The notes below the pieces were generated by a model. The model ran no database searches. It had not been told where the DNA came from and saw only the letters and a program-made list of their open reading frames with translations. 64,000 nt of DNA from Streptomyces sp. NBC_00353. Its GTDB lineage: Bacteria > Actinomycetota > Actinomycetes > Streptomycetales > Streptomycetaceae. This document shows positions 1 through 8,466 of the stretch, in pieces; positions within the stretch are counted from its first letter, which is position 1; each line of letters begins with the position of its first letter. The DNA is taken from assembly GCF_036108815.1 (NCBI RefSeq), contig NZ_CP107985.1, positions 124,001-188,000 of the forward strand. Reading direction: 5' to 3'. Made by a program: the position numbers and the translations under genes.

Positions 1-358
1 CGGCCGTAGACGTGGCAGAACAGCCGCTCTGCCGAGCACGGCGCGTCCGAGCGAAGCCACGGCGACACATCAACCGCCAGAACCAGGCGCCCGCCGTCGA
101 AACGCGGCAGTGACAGGTCGGCCAGTACTGTCCTCAGCCGACCGACATCGATCCGGCCATGGTTCAGCCCGCCGTACATCGCTCCGTGCCCACGACGATG
201 CTCGGGCAGCAGCGTCAAGTCCACCGGGGACTTCACCGCACCGTCCGCACACAGCACCGCGTCCACCAGCTCGAACAACTCGTCCGCCGAGCGGTCAGAC
301 ACTCGTAGAACTCTCCCCGGAAGCGTGACACCTCCGCGAACGTCCCTCCGGACAGCAT
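1..358 (-). pseudogene. DDE-type transposase, N-terminal part, frameshifted
   Basis: The minus strand reads a peptide beginning MLSGGTFAEVSRF at the ATG at 358. It resembles the N-terminus of a transposase common in Streptomyces, with the segment SLPRFDGGRLVLAVDVSPWL before the left window edge. The frame breaks near 297: the codons for LTAR run into a new frame where ADELFELVDAV should follow, as if one G were lost. The gene leaves the window at position 1, so its C-terminus is not visible. It is most likely dead. The family assignment comes from remembered sequence, not from a search. Confidence 0.6.
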
Positions 359-522
359 CAGGCAGCAGACTCACCTCACGGCCTTCGTCTTGGTCACGTG
401 CACCTTGGTCGGAGCACATGATCAGACGAAGGCCGCCCCCACGTCCGGCGAATCCCCAGGTGAGCGACCCAGTTCGAGACGCCATTCAAGGGCGAGAGAT
501 AAAGAACTTCCCAATGACGATG

Positions 523-1713
523 TCAAGCCGCTGCCGTGACGGTTGGTAGGGCCTCGTAACATGCTCCGTCGCGGATCATGGCCCACAGGACATTGGCTCG
601 TCGACGAGCCAGAGCGAGCAAGGCTTGCTTGTGGCCCTTCCCCTCGTTGCGCTTTCGTGCGTAGTAGGCCTGGGAGGCGGAGCAGGTTCTCAGGCTGGCC
701 ATCGCGGAGAGATAGAAGGCCCGGAGCAGGCCTCGGTGGTAGCGGCGTGGGCGGCGCATGTTGCCGCTGACGCGTCCGGAGTCCCGCGGCACGGGTGAGA
801 GGCCGGCGAAGGACGCCAGGCGGTCGGCCGTGCCGAAAGTTTCCATGTCTCCGCCGGTAGCGGCGATGAACTCGGCACCGAGGAGGGAGCCCATGCCAGG
901 CAGGCTCCGGATCACCGTAGCGTGTCGGTGCTCGCTGAACCGGCCCTCGATGAGCGCGTCGAGTTCGGCGATCTCCTCGTTGAGAGCCAGCACGCCCTTG
1001 GCGATCCGGGCCACCATGGCGGCCGCGAGAGTCTCACCCGGCAGTGCGGTGTGCTGCGACTTGGCCGCCTCGACGGCCGTCTCGGCGAGCGCTGCTGCAT
1101 TCTTCACCTTGCGGTTCTTCAGCCAGGTTCCGATCCGGCTGGCCCCGCTGCGGCGGATCGCGGCCGGCGCCTGGTAACCGGTCAGCAGCACGACCGGACC
1201 CTTCTTGCTCAAGTTCAACGCCCGCTCCAGAGCAGGGAAGAACTCAAGTAGCTGAGCTCGCAGTCGGTTGGTCTGACGGGTGCGGTCGTTGACCAGGTCA
1301 AGGCGGCGGGCGGTCAGGGTGCGCAGGTCGACGGCTATCTCGTCACCGGGCCGCAGGAGACCGAGGTCCTGGCGCATACGTGCCTGGTCAGCGATGACGA
1401 ACGCGTCCTTCTCGTCCGTCTTGCCCTGACCCCGGTAGGCCGTCGACGCCTGGTGCACGGCGAGGCCGGTGATGTAGACCATCGGCTGCCGGTGGTTGAG
1501 CAGAAGGCCGATCAACAGCGCGGCGCCGCCATGGTTGATGTCCACCGCCCACAGGGCGTCCTCGCACAGCGCGAGTACGTCTGCGATGAGCTCCAGCAGA
1601 GCCTGTTCGTCGTTGAAAACTCGGCGGGAAAGGAGGCGTTCGCCTCGCTCGTCGACCACCACACAGTGGTGGTGTTCCTTGCCGATGTCCACTCCGGCCC
1701 AGATCTGGGGCAC
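523..1713 (-). CDS. IS110 family transposase
   Basis: 396 aa, full length for IS110 transposases (DEDD-type, which act through a Holliday-junction-like intermediate). The N-terminal RuvC-like domain shows the first Asp in GVDIGKEHHH (residues 7-16) and an Asp pair in KTDEKDA (around 98-104). The C-terminal transposase-20 domain has SLPGMGSLLGAE and FAGLSPVPRDSG near residues 270-320. The GTG start at 1713 is preceded by GGAGGTGA. No frameshift or internal stop is seen, so the gene may be active. IS110 elements often lack inverted repeats, and I could not place the element ends. Confidence 0.92.
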   Translation of the reverse strand: MPQIWAGVDIGKEHHHCVVVDERGERLLSRRVFNDEQALLELIADVLALCEDALWAVDINHGGAALLIGLLLNHRQPMVYITGLAVHQASTAYRGQGKTDEKDAFVIADQARMRQDLGLLRPGDEIAVDLRTLTARRLDLVNDRTRQTNRLRAQLLEFFPALERALNLSKKGPVVLLTGYQAPAAIRRSGASRIGTWLKNRKVKNAAALAETAVEAAKSQHTALPGETLAAAMVARIAKGVLALNEEIAELDALIEGRFSEHRHATVIRSLPGMGSLLGAEFIAATGGDMETFGTADRLASFAGLSPVPRDSGRVSGNMRRPRRYHRGLLRAFYLSAMASLRTCSASQAYYARKRNEGKGHKQALLALARRRANVLWAMIRDGACYEALPTVTAAA

Positions 1714-2374
1714 GGGTCACCTCCGCCAGCTCGTCGTCACACACGGACCCGCAGACGACCTCGCCGACGTTGTCCTACACAGCGATCAAGTCGCGTATCC
1801 CAATTAGCGGTCGAGTCGTCGCGGGGCTCCGGGCGGCCAAGTTCTTTGAGCCATGGAACGGCGACAAGCTCACAGCCATACCCAGAACCCCCGGGCCCGC
1901 TGATCTTACGAAGGACCAGCTCAGACCCACGCTTGGAAGGTAGGACAAGCTGAGACTACGCGGACCGCTTCCCACCGCTACCTGCCGCAGACCCGTCCGG
2001 CAGGGTGGGGCGAACGTTGCTTGATGCGGCACTGCTGAGGTTTTCAGGGTGGAGTCGGTGGGTCGATTGCCACAGCTTTCGGTGAGCCCCCCTCCGTAAT
2101 GCTGCCGTGCGCGGCAGACGTTTGGCTCACAGGCGAGACCCGATCATCGCCGGCGCACGAGTCATGCCGGTCAGGTCAGGTGCTCAGTCGAGCACCCGCA
2201 AAGGGTCCGCGCCCACCGTCTGGAACGCCTGCGTCCGAGCCCGAAGAACTGGAGTCCCTGGACACCCCTGGTGGAGGGATTCGGGACTTTACGTCGACGC
2301 TACTTCACACCGTCCCGGACTTCTTGCACGTCAGGCCCTACCTGCAGTCCTGACGGCGTGGCGTGGCGGGGCCG
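1714..2374. other. Intergenic, no gene recognised
   Basis: About 660 bp between the IS110 transposase and the TetR gene. Open frames here are short or shadow frames without ribosome sites or recognisable motifs. It probably includes the upstream end of the IS110 element. Confidence 0.5.
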
Positions 2375-2971
2375 TCAGCCTGTGGGGCGGGGCAGTACGG
2401 CGAGGGCGGTGCGGGCTATGTCTGTCAGCGTCTCCTCGTTCGCTCCGGCCTTGCCCAGTGCTTCGATGCCGCGCAGTACGGCGAGCACCAGCGCGGCCAG
2501 CTTTCCGGGGTCCGCGTCCGCGGCGAGGTCGCCGTTGCGCTGGCAGGCGGCGATGTCGTCCTCCAGCAGTGCGCGCAGTGCCTCGATGGCCGCGTGCGCC
2601 CGCTTGGCCACCGTCTTGTCGTGTTCAGTCAGCTCGGCGGCGCCTTTGGCCAGGAGGCATCCGCGCTGAGCGGTGTCTGCGGCGGTGGCCGCCGCCACCG
2701 CGTGGACGTAAGCGGACAGCCGCGCGTACGCGTTCTTGTCGTCACCGCGCAGGTGCTGGGCGGTGGCGTCGACGATCGCGCGGCAGTACTCCTCGAACAC
2801 GCGCTGGAACAGCTCCTGCTTTCCGCCGAACGCGCCGTACAGGCTGCCTTTGCCGAGGCCCGTCGCCGCGGCGATGTCGTCCATGCGCGTCGCGGCGTAC
2901 CCGCCCGCCCAGAACAGCTCCCGGACGGTGTCCAGCACCTGCTGCTCGTCGAACTTTCGAGGTCGTGCCAT
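2375..2971 (-). CDS. TetR/AcrR family transcriptional regulator
   Basis: 198 aa from the ATG at 2971 (MARPRKFDEQQVLDTV); the frame extends 13 codons upstream but the usual TetR start is this one. The N-terminal HTH (about residues 20-50) has MDDIAAATGLGKGSLYGAFG, followed by a helical ligand domain. It faces a truncated SDR gene across a strong palindrome with promoter elements, the usual layout for a repressor controlling itself and a neighbouring reductase. The ligand is unknown. The gene is intact, but its presumed target is broken. Confidence 0.88.
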   Translation of the reverse strand: MARPRKFDEQQVLDTVRELFWAGGYAATRMDDIAAATGLGKGSLYGAFGGKQELFQRVFEEYCRAIVDATAQHLRGDDKNAYARLSAYVHAVAAATAADTAQRGCLLAKGAAELTEHDKTVAKRAHAAIEALRALLEDDIAACQRNGDLAADADPGKLAALVLAVLRGIEALGKAGANEETLTDIARTALAVLPRPTG

Positions 2972-2990
2972 GGGGGCAAGCCTACGCATA

Positions 2991-3039
2991 CTTGACTGGT
3001 TCGTCCACAATGGTTAGCCTTATGGACGATCCAGTCAAG
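2991..3039. promoter_or_regulatory. Divergent promoter/operator of the TetR-SDR pair
   Basis: Two 17-nt arms, CTTGACTGGTTCGTCCA (2991-3007) and TGGACGATCCAGTCAAG (3023-3039), are inverted repeats with one mismatch. The rightward strand has TTGACT at 2992-2997, a 17-nt spacer and TAGCCT at 3015-3020. The opposite strand also starts with TTGACT. A TetR dimer bound here would block both promoters. Confidence 0.7.
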
Positions 3040-3059
3040 AACTGAGGAGTGGGCGCAGC

Positions 3060-3224
3060 CTGACGGAAGTACTCGCAGGCAAGGTGGCGGTCGTCACTGG
3101 GGCCAACAGCGGTATCGGGCTCGCCATCGCCAGGCGGTTCGCCGCAGCGACGTTCCTGGCCTCGGACGCCTCCAGCTTCGTCAACGGCGACGACTGGTTC
3201 ATCGACAGAGGCCAGGCCCAAATC
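3060..3224 (+). pseudogene. Short-chain dehydrogenase, middle deleted
   Basis: The frame reads TEVLAGKVAVVTGANSGIG (Rossmann TGxxxGIG motif), then passes directly after ARRFAA into FLASDASSFVNG, which in intact SDRs lies near the C-terminus. About 180 residues, including the catalytic Ser/Tyr/Lys region, are missing. The expected start codon reads CTG (3060). The tail GDDWFIDRGQAQI is close to the normal SDR ending but runs into tandem repeats instead of a stop. It lies just after the TetR operator, so it was probably the regulated reductase. Confidence 0.8.
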
Positions 3225-3458
3225 TCACCACACCCCCTCAAACCTGGCCTCGGACGCCTCCAGCTTCGTCAACGGCGACGACTGGTTCGCCGACAGAGGC
3301 CAGGCCCAAATCTCACCACACCCCCTCAAACCTGGCCTCGGACGCCTCCAGCTTCGTCAACGGCGACGACTGGTTCGCCGACAGAGGCCAGGCCCAAATC
3401 TCACCACACCCCCTCAAACCTGGCCTCGGACGCCTCCAGCTTCGTCAACGGCGACGAG
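3155..3458 (+). repeat. 88-bp tandem repeat, about 3.5 copies
   Basis: Units begin at 3155, 3243, 3331 and 3419 with CCTGGCCTCGGACGCCTCCA; the last unit stops near 3458. The unit is the 3' end of the SDR gene plus about 20 bp of flanking sequence (ATCTCACCACACCCCCTCAA). The copies are near identical; the visible difference is ATC versus GCC in the phrase TGGTTC-xxx-GACAGAGG. Because 88 is not a multiple of three, each copy changes reading frame, so this is not a protein repeat. Confidence 0.9.
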
Positions 3459-3685
3459 CCCATGACCCACCGCAGAGCAACACCGAGAGTCACGTCCATG
3501 CCGATCACCTGCACGACCATTCCCCCTGCCCGACTGCGCCGGATCCGCCTCCCCGGCACCGTGTCCGCGCTGCAGGCCGTTTCCGCCACGGCACGAAGCT
3601 GCCGGCCAGGCCTACAGGTCCCCCGCAGCTGCCCGCACCCTCACGCGGCCATCCCCGACTCCGCCACCACAGACAAGGAACAGCC

Positions 3686-4500
3686 ATGACTGCAACCGCG
3701 CACGTCGGCGTCCCCGGCCTGTCCGTGATGGGCCGCAATCTCGCCCGCAACGGCTACACCGTGGCCGTCCACAACCGCACCCCGGCGCGGACCCACGCCT
3801 TCGTCGAGCAGTTCGGCGACGAAGGAACGTTCGTCCCGGCCGAGTCCACGAAGGAGAGCTGGTCGCCTCACTACAGCGACCACGGCGCCTGATCATCATG
3901 GTGCAGGCCGGAGACCCACCGACGCAGTCATCGACGAACTCGCACCCCTGCTCGATCCCGGAGACGTACTGGTGGACGGGGCAACGCCCACTTCGCCGAC
4001 ACCCGCCGCCGTGAAGCGGCCCTGCGCGCCCGCGGCATCCACTTCGCCAGCGTGGACATCTCCGGCGGCGAGGAAGGCGCCCTCCACGGCCCCAGCATCA
4101 TGTCGGGCGGCTCGGAAGAGGCCTATCAGCTGCTCTCCCCCCTTCTGGAAGACATCGCCGCCACCGCCCCGGACAGCGCCCGCACCGTCGCCCACCTCGG
4201 TCCCGACGGCGCCGGTCACTTCGTGAAGATGGTCCACAACGGCATCGAGTACGCCGACATGCAGCTCATCGCCGAGGCCTACCATCTGCTGCGGCACACC
4301 GCCGGATACGAGCCGTCCCAGATCGCGGAGATCTCCCGGACCTGGAACACCGGCCGCCTCAACTCCTACCTCATCGAAGTCACCGCCGAAGTCCTCGCCC
4401 ACACGGACAGCTCCACCGGGCTCCCCTTCGTCGACATCGTCGCCGACAGCGCCGGACAGAAGGGCACCGGACGCTGGACCGTACAGACCGCCCTCGACCG
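3686..4500 (+). pseudogene. gnd: 6-phosphogluconate dehydrogenase, frameshifted and truncated
   Basis: Family motifs are spread over several frames: VMGRNLARN and GYTVAVHNRTPARTHAF near the start, then MVQAGD, VDISGGEEGA (4052 onward), HLGPDGAGHFVKMVHNGIEY and GQKGTGRWTVQTALD. At least three single-base shifts are visible (about 3860, 3915 and 3981), and the segment between LARN and GYTV lacks about four residues. Sequence after QTALD (about 4498) is unrelated, so the C-terminal half of this roughly 480-aa pentose-phosphate enzyme is missing. Not functional. Confidence 0.85.
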
Positions 4501-4544
4501 AGACGCGCGGCTCGTACGCGTGTTCGGTCGACCGCTTGCACATC

Positions 4545-4850
4545 GGCGATCTCGACGATGTACTCACGGTGGGTTGGTCCGGCCTGCCGGCTGATGCTGG
4601 AGCCGATCTTGAGGGGGTATCCGGCGTCCGGGGAGAGGTGCTCGTCGACGAGCTCGTCCGCTCGGAGTCACAGGGTGATGCGGCGCAGGTGGGTCAGGTC
4701 GACGCCGGTGGCGTCCACGCGATAGGCCGCTCCAGCGTGTGAGTGCAGGAAGCCGCTGCCGGGGGTGATGTCTGCTTCGACGGTGAGGGCGAGCGGGTTT
4801 TGAGCGGAAGTACTGAGGCGGCCGCGGGAGTGTCCTTCGGGACGTGCCAC
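4545..4850 (-). pseudogene. Unrecognised gene remnant with in-frame stop
   Basis: The minus strand reads NPLALTVEADITPGSGFLHS and VDATGVDLTHLRRITL, then an in-frame TGA, then ELVDEHLSPDAGYPLKIGSS and AGPTHREYIVEIADVQAV. The composition is protein-like on both sides of the stop, which suggests one decayed gene. No family is recognised. It lies between the gnd remnant and the SUKH gene. Confidence 0.35.
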
Positions 4851-4880
4851 CCTCAGCTGCTGTCTTCCACCCTTCCCCGG

Positions 4881-5435
4881 TCAGACATCAGTCGTGGGTA
4901 TGTCTTCGCTGTCGAAGTCACTGGCGGAGGTAAGGCCCTCGACGAAGGATCGGAAATCCGAGGCGAGGGCCAGCTCTTCATTGCGATCGGCGTCGAACCA
5001 CGTCACCGATGGTTCCCCATGTCGGCCGGATGACCGATAGTCGAGCGCAATCCAGTAGTGCCCGCCGCCGGAGAGGAGCACGGCAGGCGCGGGAAGACCC
5101 CATTCCTCGATCAGGTACGGACTGTCCAGCAGAGAGACCGCGTGTTCGCGGTCGCCGATGCCCATCAAGTGGTCGAAAGGGATGTGATCGGCGCTCCAGG
5201 AAGTCGGCTTGACTGTCGGGAAGGCGTTCCGGTCGGCTGCGGACTCGCCCCCGTTCTGAGTGCGCAGCAGGTCAAGAAGCGAAGTCGGGAGCGTGACACC
5301 GAGCAATCGCTCGGCGTTGCGCACCTCCTTATCAGTGAGCGGCTGGTGTACTCCGTAGCTGCTGCGGGGCTTCCAGGCATGTGGGAGATCAGACCGGCCA
5401 TCGTCATCACCGGTGAGGTCGGGAGGACCGGGCAA
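4881..5435 (-). CDS. SMI1/KNR4 (SUKH) family protein
   Basis: 184 aa as an open frame. The SUKH core is visible: PLTDKEVRNAERLLGVTLP (residues about 32-50), then LLRTQNGGES, LIEEWGLPAPAVLLSGGGHY and the acidic strand SVTWFDADRNEE. SUKH proteins are commonly immunity proteins to contact-dependent or polymorphic toxins, but no toxin gene is next to it. The first about 25 codons overlap a DinB-type remnant in another frame, so the native N-terminus was probably replaced at a junction near 5378. Expression is uncertain. Confidence 0.7.
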   Translation of the reverse strand: MPGPPDLTGDDDGRSDLPHAWKPRSSYGVHQPLTDKEVRNAERLLGVTLPTSLLDLLRTQNGGESAADRNAFPTVKPTSWSADHIPFDHLMGIGDREHAVSLLDSPYLIEEWGLPAPAVLLSGGGHYWIALDYRSSGRHGEPSVTWFDADRNEELALASDFRSFVEGLTSASDFDSEDIPTTDV

Positions 5436-5540
5436 TGCGCGTCCTCGTCGCTCAGGCCCTCATGTCCAGCGCAGGATCTGCCGCTGCAGGTCCAGCCAAC
5501 CGATGACCGCGGTGCATTCCCGCTTGGAGCGGGGGCGGGC
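5378..5540 (-). pseudogene. DinB/DUF664-type protein fragment
   Basis: One frame reads RECTAVIGWLDLQRQILRW and, after a one-base shift, another reads HEGLSDEDAHCPVLPTSPVM followed by TMAGLISHM. This matches the N-terminal part of DUF664 proteins (DinB-like, possible mycothiol-dependent transferases). It stops at SHM where the SUKH frame takes over. Confidence 0.6.
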
Positions 5541-5699
5541 GTTGCACGTCCGATGTCATGCCGCCGCACGCTACCGGTGCGGTCGGGAAGGGGCACCCGA
5601 AGTTACGGCCCCTCCGTGATAATGATCTTCGTCACGGTGCCATCGACTCGAAGAGCTCGCTTTCGCGGTGGGCCGCCTTGCCCGACCCGTTGGTGAGTC

Positions 5700-5960
5700 A
5701 CGGCCGAGGGCGTCGTGGAGCGCGCCGAATGCGGTGCGGAGGAGGGGCACCGGGAGCGAAAGGTTCTGAGCCGGGACGGGAGCTGTTCTTGCGCAGGAGC
5801 GCTGGGCGCGCGGTGTGCGAGGCAGACGCACGGCCGACTCGTCTCGCAAGCGCCAGAGTTGGTTGCCCCCTCCGGCGTCGACCCAGCGCAGGTCGACGGG
5901 GCCCGGATGCAGGTCACGCAGCAGGGCGCGGACCGGTGATTCGTCGATGTCGGAGCCGTC
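5700..5960 (-). pseudogene. Aminoglycoside phosphotransferase family, N-terminal remnant
   Basis: The minus strand reads DESPVRALLRDLHPGPVDLR, WVDAGGGNQLWRLRDE and SAVRLPRTPRAQ, the N-lobe pattern of APH/ChoK-type kinases, then shifts frame and continues with AQNLSLPVPLLRTAFG. The catalytic HxD loop region is absent. Confidence 0.55.
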
Positions 5961-5998
5961 CGCGGGACTTGGTGTCGTGGAGCGGCACTGGCGGTGCT

Positions 5999-6205
5999 TC
6001 AGTCCTGAGCGGCCGCGGGGGGGGTGTCGAGTGGGCGGCGGTGGGCGCCCAGGCCAGGTGCGGCGATGGAGGTGAGGCCTTCACTGGCGGGCCGGCCGCG
6101 GTGCCGTCCGGTGCTGGAGGCGGCGGCCGACTGTCGGCGCCGCACCGCTACGAAGGCGTTGTTGAGCAGTCCGCCGGACTTCGTCGTCGGCATGGTCTTG
6201 AGCAT
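5999..6205 (-). CDS. Small basic protein, unrecognised
   Basis: 68 aa starting MLKTMPTTKSGGLLNNAFVA, with CGGAGA upstream of the ATG. It is rich in Arg and Ser at its centre. No family is recognised and no homologous domain is apparent. It could be a chance open frame in GC-rich DNA; the ribosome site is the only positive evidence. Confidence 0.3.
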   Translation of the reverse strand: MLKTMPTTKSGGLLNNAFVAVRRRQSAAASSTGRHRGRPASEGLTSIAAPGLGAHRRPLDTPPAAAQD

Positions 6206-6397
6206 GGTGTTCTCCGGGTCTTTCGGTGTGCCGGCGGTATCGGGGCAGGACGAGGGGCGGGAGCCGGCTGGTGCCGGGCCGTGCGAGGACGGGACGGCTC
6301 GGCACCGGCGAGGCTCCCTGCCCTGGCGGCCGGGACGTCGTCGTCCGGTCGCCGGGGCGCGCGTGGTCCGGCGGGGTATGCCGGATCCGGTCGCGCC

Positions 6398-6772
6398 TCA
6401 GCGGACGGGCCCGTGGCCGTAGGACAGCCAGACGGTCACCCAGTGGCCGTGGCTCCAGCGGGCCAGGCGGTGGCCGTCGAACCGGTAGAGCTTGCCGTCA
6501 TACCCGTGCCAGTACTGCACGCCGTGGTGGCCGTAGTCGTAGTGGTGACGGATCTCGTCGTTCCAGCGCCGGTCGTCGTTCCAGCGCCGGCTGTCGTTCC
6601 CGGCGCGATCGGCGTTCCTGTCCCATGCCGTGCTGCTGACGGTCACGGTCTGCCGGTCCTGGCCGGAGGGCCGGGGAGCGGCGGAAGCGGAGCCCGTGGC
6701 GCCGAGCAGGGCGGTGCCGGCGAGCGCCACCGAGGCGGTGGAGGTGGCGATGATGCGCGTCCACTTGTTCAT
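6398..6772 (-). CDS. Small secreted His/Trp/Tyr-rich protein
   Basis: 124 aa from the ATG at 6772, preceded by AAGGAGAG; a longer open frame upstream lacks support. Residues 1-32 form a Sec signal peptide ending in GSASAAP. The mature part has two short repeats of RRWND, then a region rich in His, Tyr, Trp and Gly (DYGHHGVQYWHGYDGKLYRF). No family is recognised; cell-wall association or metal binding is only a guess. It is transcribed divergently from the MarR gene, with its own promoter at 6946-6973. Confidence 0.7.
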   Translation of the reverse strand: MNKWTRIIATSTASVALAGTALLGATGSASAAPRPSGQDRQTVTVSSTAWDRNADRAGNDSRRWNDDRRWNDEIRHHYDYGHHGVQYWHGYDGKLYRFDGHRLARWSHGHWVTVWLSYGHGPVR

Positions 6773-6945
6773 GACTGGTTCTCTCCTTGCTGTGCCCCGG
6801 TGTGCGGGGCGTCGGACGACGGTCCGGCCGGTGGGCCGGTCCCCGTCGTGCGGGGGCGATTCCGCGGGGCCGCCGGGGCGGAGTTCCTGGTTCGCAGGCG
6901 CTGGATCCGTGAGGGCCGGCGTTGCTGTGAATCGCTGCTGAATGG

Positions 6946-6973
6946 AACCTAACAGATGGTTGATGGTGGTCAA
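6946..6973 (-). promoter_or_regulatory. Promoter for the small secreted protein gene
   Basis: On the minus strand TTGACC (6973-6968) is followed after 16 nt by TAGGTT (6951-6946), a sigma-70-like pair. It predicts a leader of about 165 nt. The same stretch holds TTGATGGTGGTCAA, which could be a MarR-type operator. Confidence 0.5.
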
Positions 6974-7158
6974 TGGTTTATGGGGTGTGACCATCGCCTC
7001 GCGCAAGGAATCCGGAGAAGTGGAATAACCTGGCCTGAACATCCGCCGCCGAGGAGAGCGGGCGCGTCGGATCATCGCGTCCTCGCGCGCGCGAAAATCG
7101 TTGAGAGTCATGGATTACCAGACCCTCACGATGGTTGTCGTCGTGCTATGGTGGAGGT

Positions 7159-7638
7159 ATGGCAGTGAACGAGATCACGGTTGAGGGTGCTGCCGGCGGC
7201 GACCCGTTGGAGCAGCTCGGTTTCCTGCTGGCCCGGCACGGCGCCATCGCCAACAGCCGCGTCCAGCGCGCCTTCGACTCCTGCGGCCTGGCGCCGCGGG
7301 CGGGAGCCACGCTGATGCTGCTCGGCGGATGCGGATCCATGGGGCAGCAAGGTCTCGTCGCGGCGCTCGAGGTGGATCCGAGCATCATGGTCGCGATCCT
7401 CAACGACCTGGAGTCCGCGCAGCTCGTCGAGCGCCGTCGCGACCCGGCCGACCGGCGCCGCCACATCGTCACCATCACCGACCGCGGGCGCGGCGTCCTG
7501 GCCGAGGCCCGGGCCGCGGTGGACGAGGTCGAGCGGTGCCTCTGCGGCGACCTGTCCCCGGAGGAGATCGCGGTGCTCCGCGGACTCCTGGCCCGCGTGC
7601 GCACCTCGCGGGGCGACGAGGTCCGCTCCGAGGAGTGA
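7159..7638 (+). CDS. MarR family transcriptional regulator
   Basis: 159 aa from the ATG at 7159 with GGTGGAGGT just upstream. The winged-helix region contains GLVAALEVDPSIMVAILNDL and ESAQLVERRRDPADRRRHIV, the MarR recognition helix and wing (DxRxR). It is divergent from the secreted-protein gene and may control it and itself. A hairpin follows its stop. No ligand can be inferred. Confidence 0.88.
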   Translation: MAVNEITVEGAAGGDPLEQLGFLLARHGAIANSRVQRAFDSCGLAPRAGATLMLLGGCGSMGQQGLVAALEVDPSIMVAILNDLESAQLVERRRDPADRRRHIVTITDRGRGVLAEARAAVDEVERCLCGDLSPEEIAVLRGLLARVRTSRGDEVRSEE

Positions 7639-7646
7639 CCCCGGCG

Positions 7647-7684
7647 CCCGTTCCGGCCCCCGTCCGCGCAGCGGAACGGGAAAA
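7647..7684 (+). terminator. Hairpin after the MarR gene
   Basis: CCCGTTCCG (7647-7655) pairs with CGGAACGGG (7672-7680) across a 16-nt loop and is followed by AAAA. The stem starts 9 nt after the stop codon. Confidence 0.55.
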
Positions 7685-7702
7685 GTACAGCGCGCACTAT
7701 CC

Positions 7703-7966
7703 ATGTGCGGCCCTGCCATAGCTCTGACTGTCTCCTGCAGATCGCGCCTGAACGAGCCGCGGTCCGCCACCGAGATCTCCGCCGCGCTCACTCAGGCCCA
7801 CCCTGACCGCGGCGTCAAGACCACCGCGGTGCGTACCACCCTCGAAGGACTGGTCGCCAAGAGCCAGGCTCAGCGCACCAAGCAGGGCCCGTCCGTCTTC
7901 TACACCGCGACGGCCGCCTCGGAGGCTGCTGCGGCCGGCTCCCAGCAGGAGGCAGTGGCCGGCTGA
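7703..7966 (+). pseudogene. Winged-helix protein, probable C-terminal fragment
   Basis: From about residue 14 the frame reads SRLNEPRSATEISAALTQAH and GVKTTAVRTTLEGLVAKSQA, a plausible winged-helix DNA-binding domain, then an Ala/Gly-rich tail. The upstream part has no ribosome site and does not look like part of the domain, so the N-terminus is probably lost. The exact family is not recognised. Confidence 0.45.
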
Positions 7967-8466
7967 GCACTCTCAGGAGCGCCCATCTCATCGCCGCTAG
8001 GCCGCGGACCGACGGCGCCCCGGGCCGGAACAAGGGCCCGTGTTGTCACCATCCACGGCCCCCGAGTGCTAGCCGCCTGCGCCGTCGCGGATACCGTGCA
8101 CACCCGAGACTCAAAGACCGCTGGAGCGGTATGCGGGCAAGAAGAGAGGGGCAGTGGCCATGATGTGGCGAGTGCCCCTTCAAGTTGAAAAGAGTCTATT
8201 GCGGTCCGCGCCGAGACGCATTCCCCCCGGGCAAGGCGGCCCACCCCCGCTGCACCGCGTCTACGACAAGCCGCTGGAAGCCGTCTCGCCGTGGACGGGG
8301 GGACAAGGGGCAGGGCCTGGGGTGATCACGAGGTTCGTTTCGCGGCCCAGGTCCGGCGCTGGCGTGTAGATGCTGAATTTCGGCAGGAGTGCCGGGCAGC
8401 TGATGGGCATGCAGACCTAGCGGCTCCTTCAGCGTCGCGACCAGTGGCTGCCAGGCTCCGTGCTGG
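7967..8466. other. Intergenic, no gene recognised
   Basis: About 500 bp downstream of the telomere-type operon. Open frames are shadows or lack ribosome sites. No hairpin convincing enough to call the operon terminator was seen. Confidence 0.4.

Noticed and set aside
3155..3458. Tandem repeats considered as a CRISPR array
   Set aside because: The units are contiguous 88-bp copies without unique spacers and derive from the SDR gene end.
5558..6952. 464-codon plus-strand open frame
   Set aside because: It overlaps the secreted-protein gene and the APH remnant on the other strand; Gly/Arg-rich, no ribosome site, no domain.
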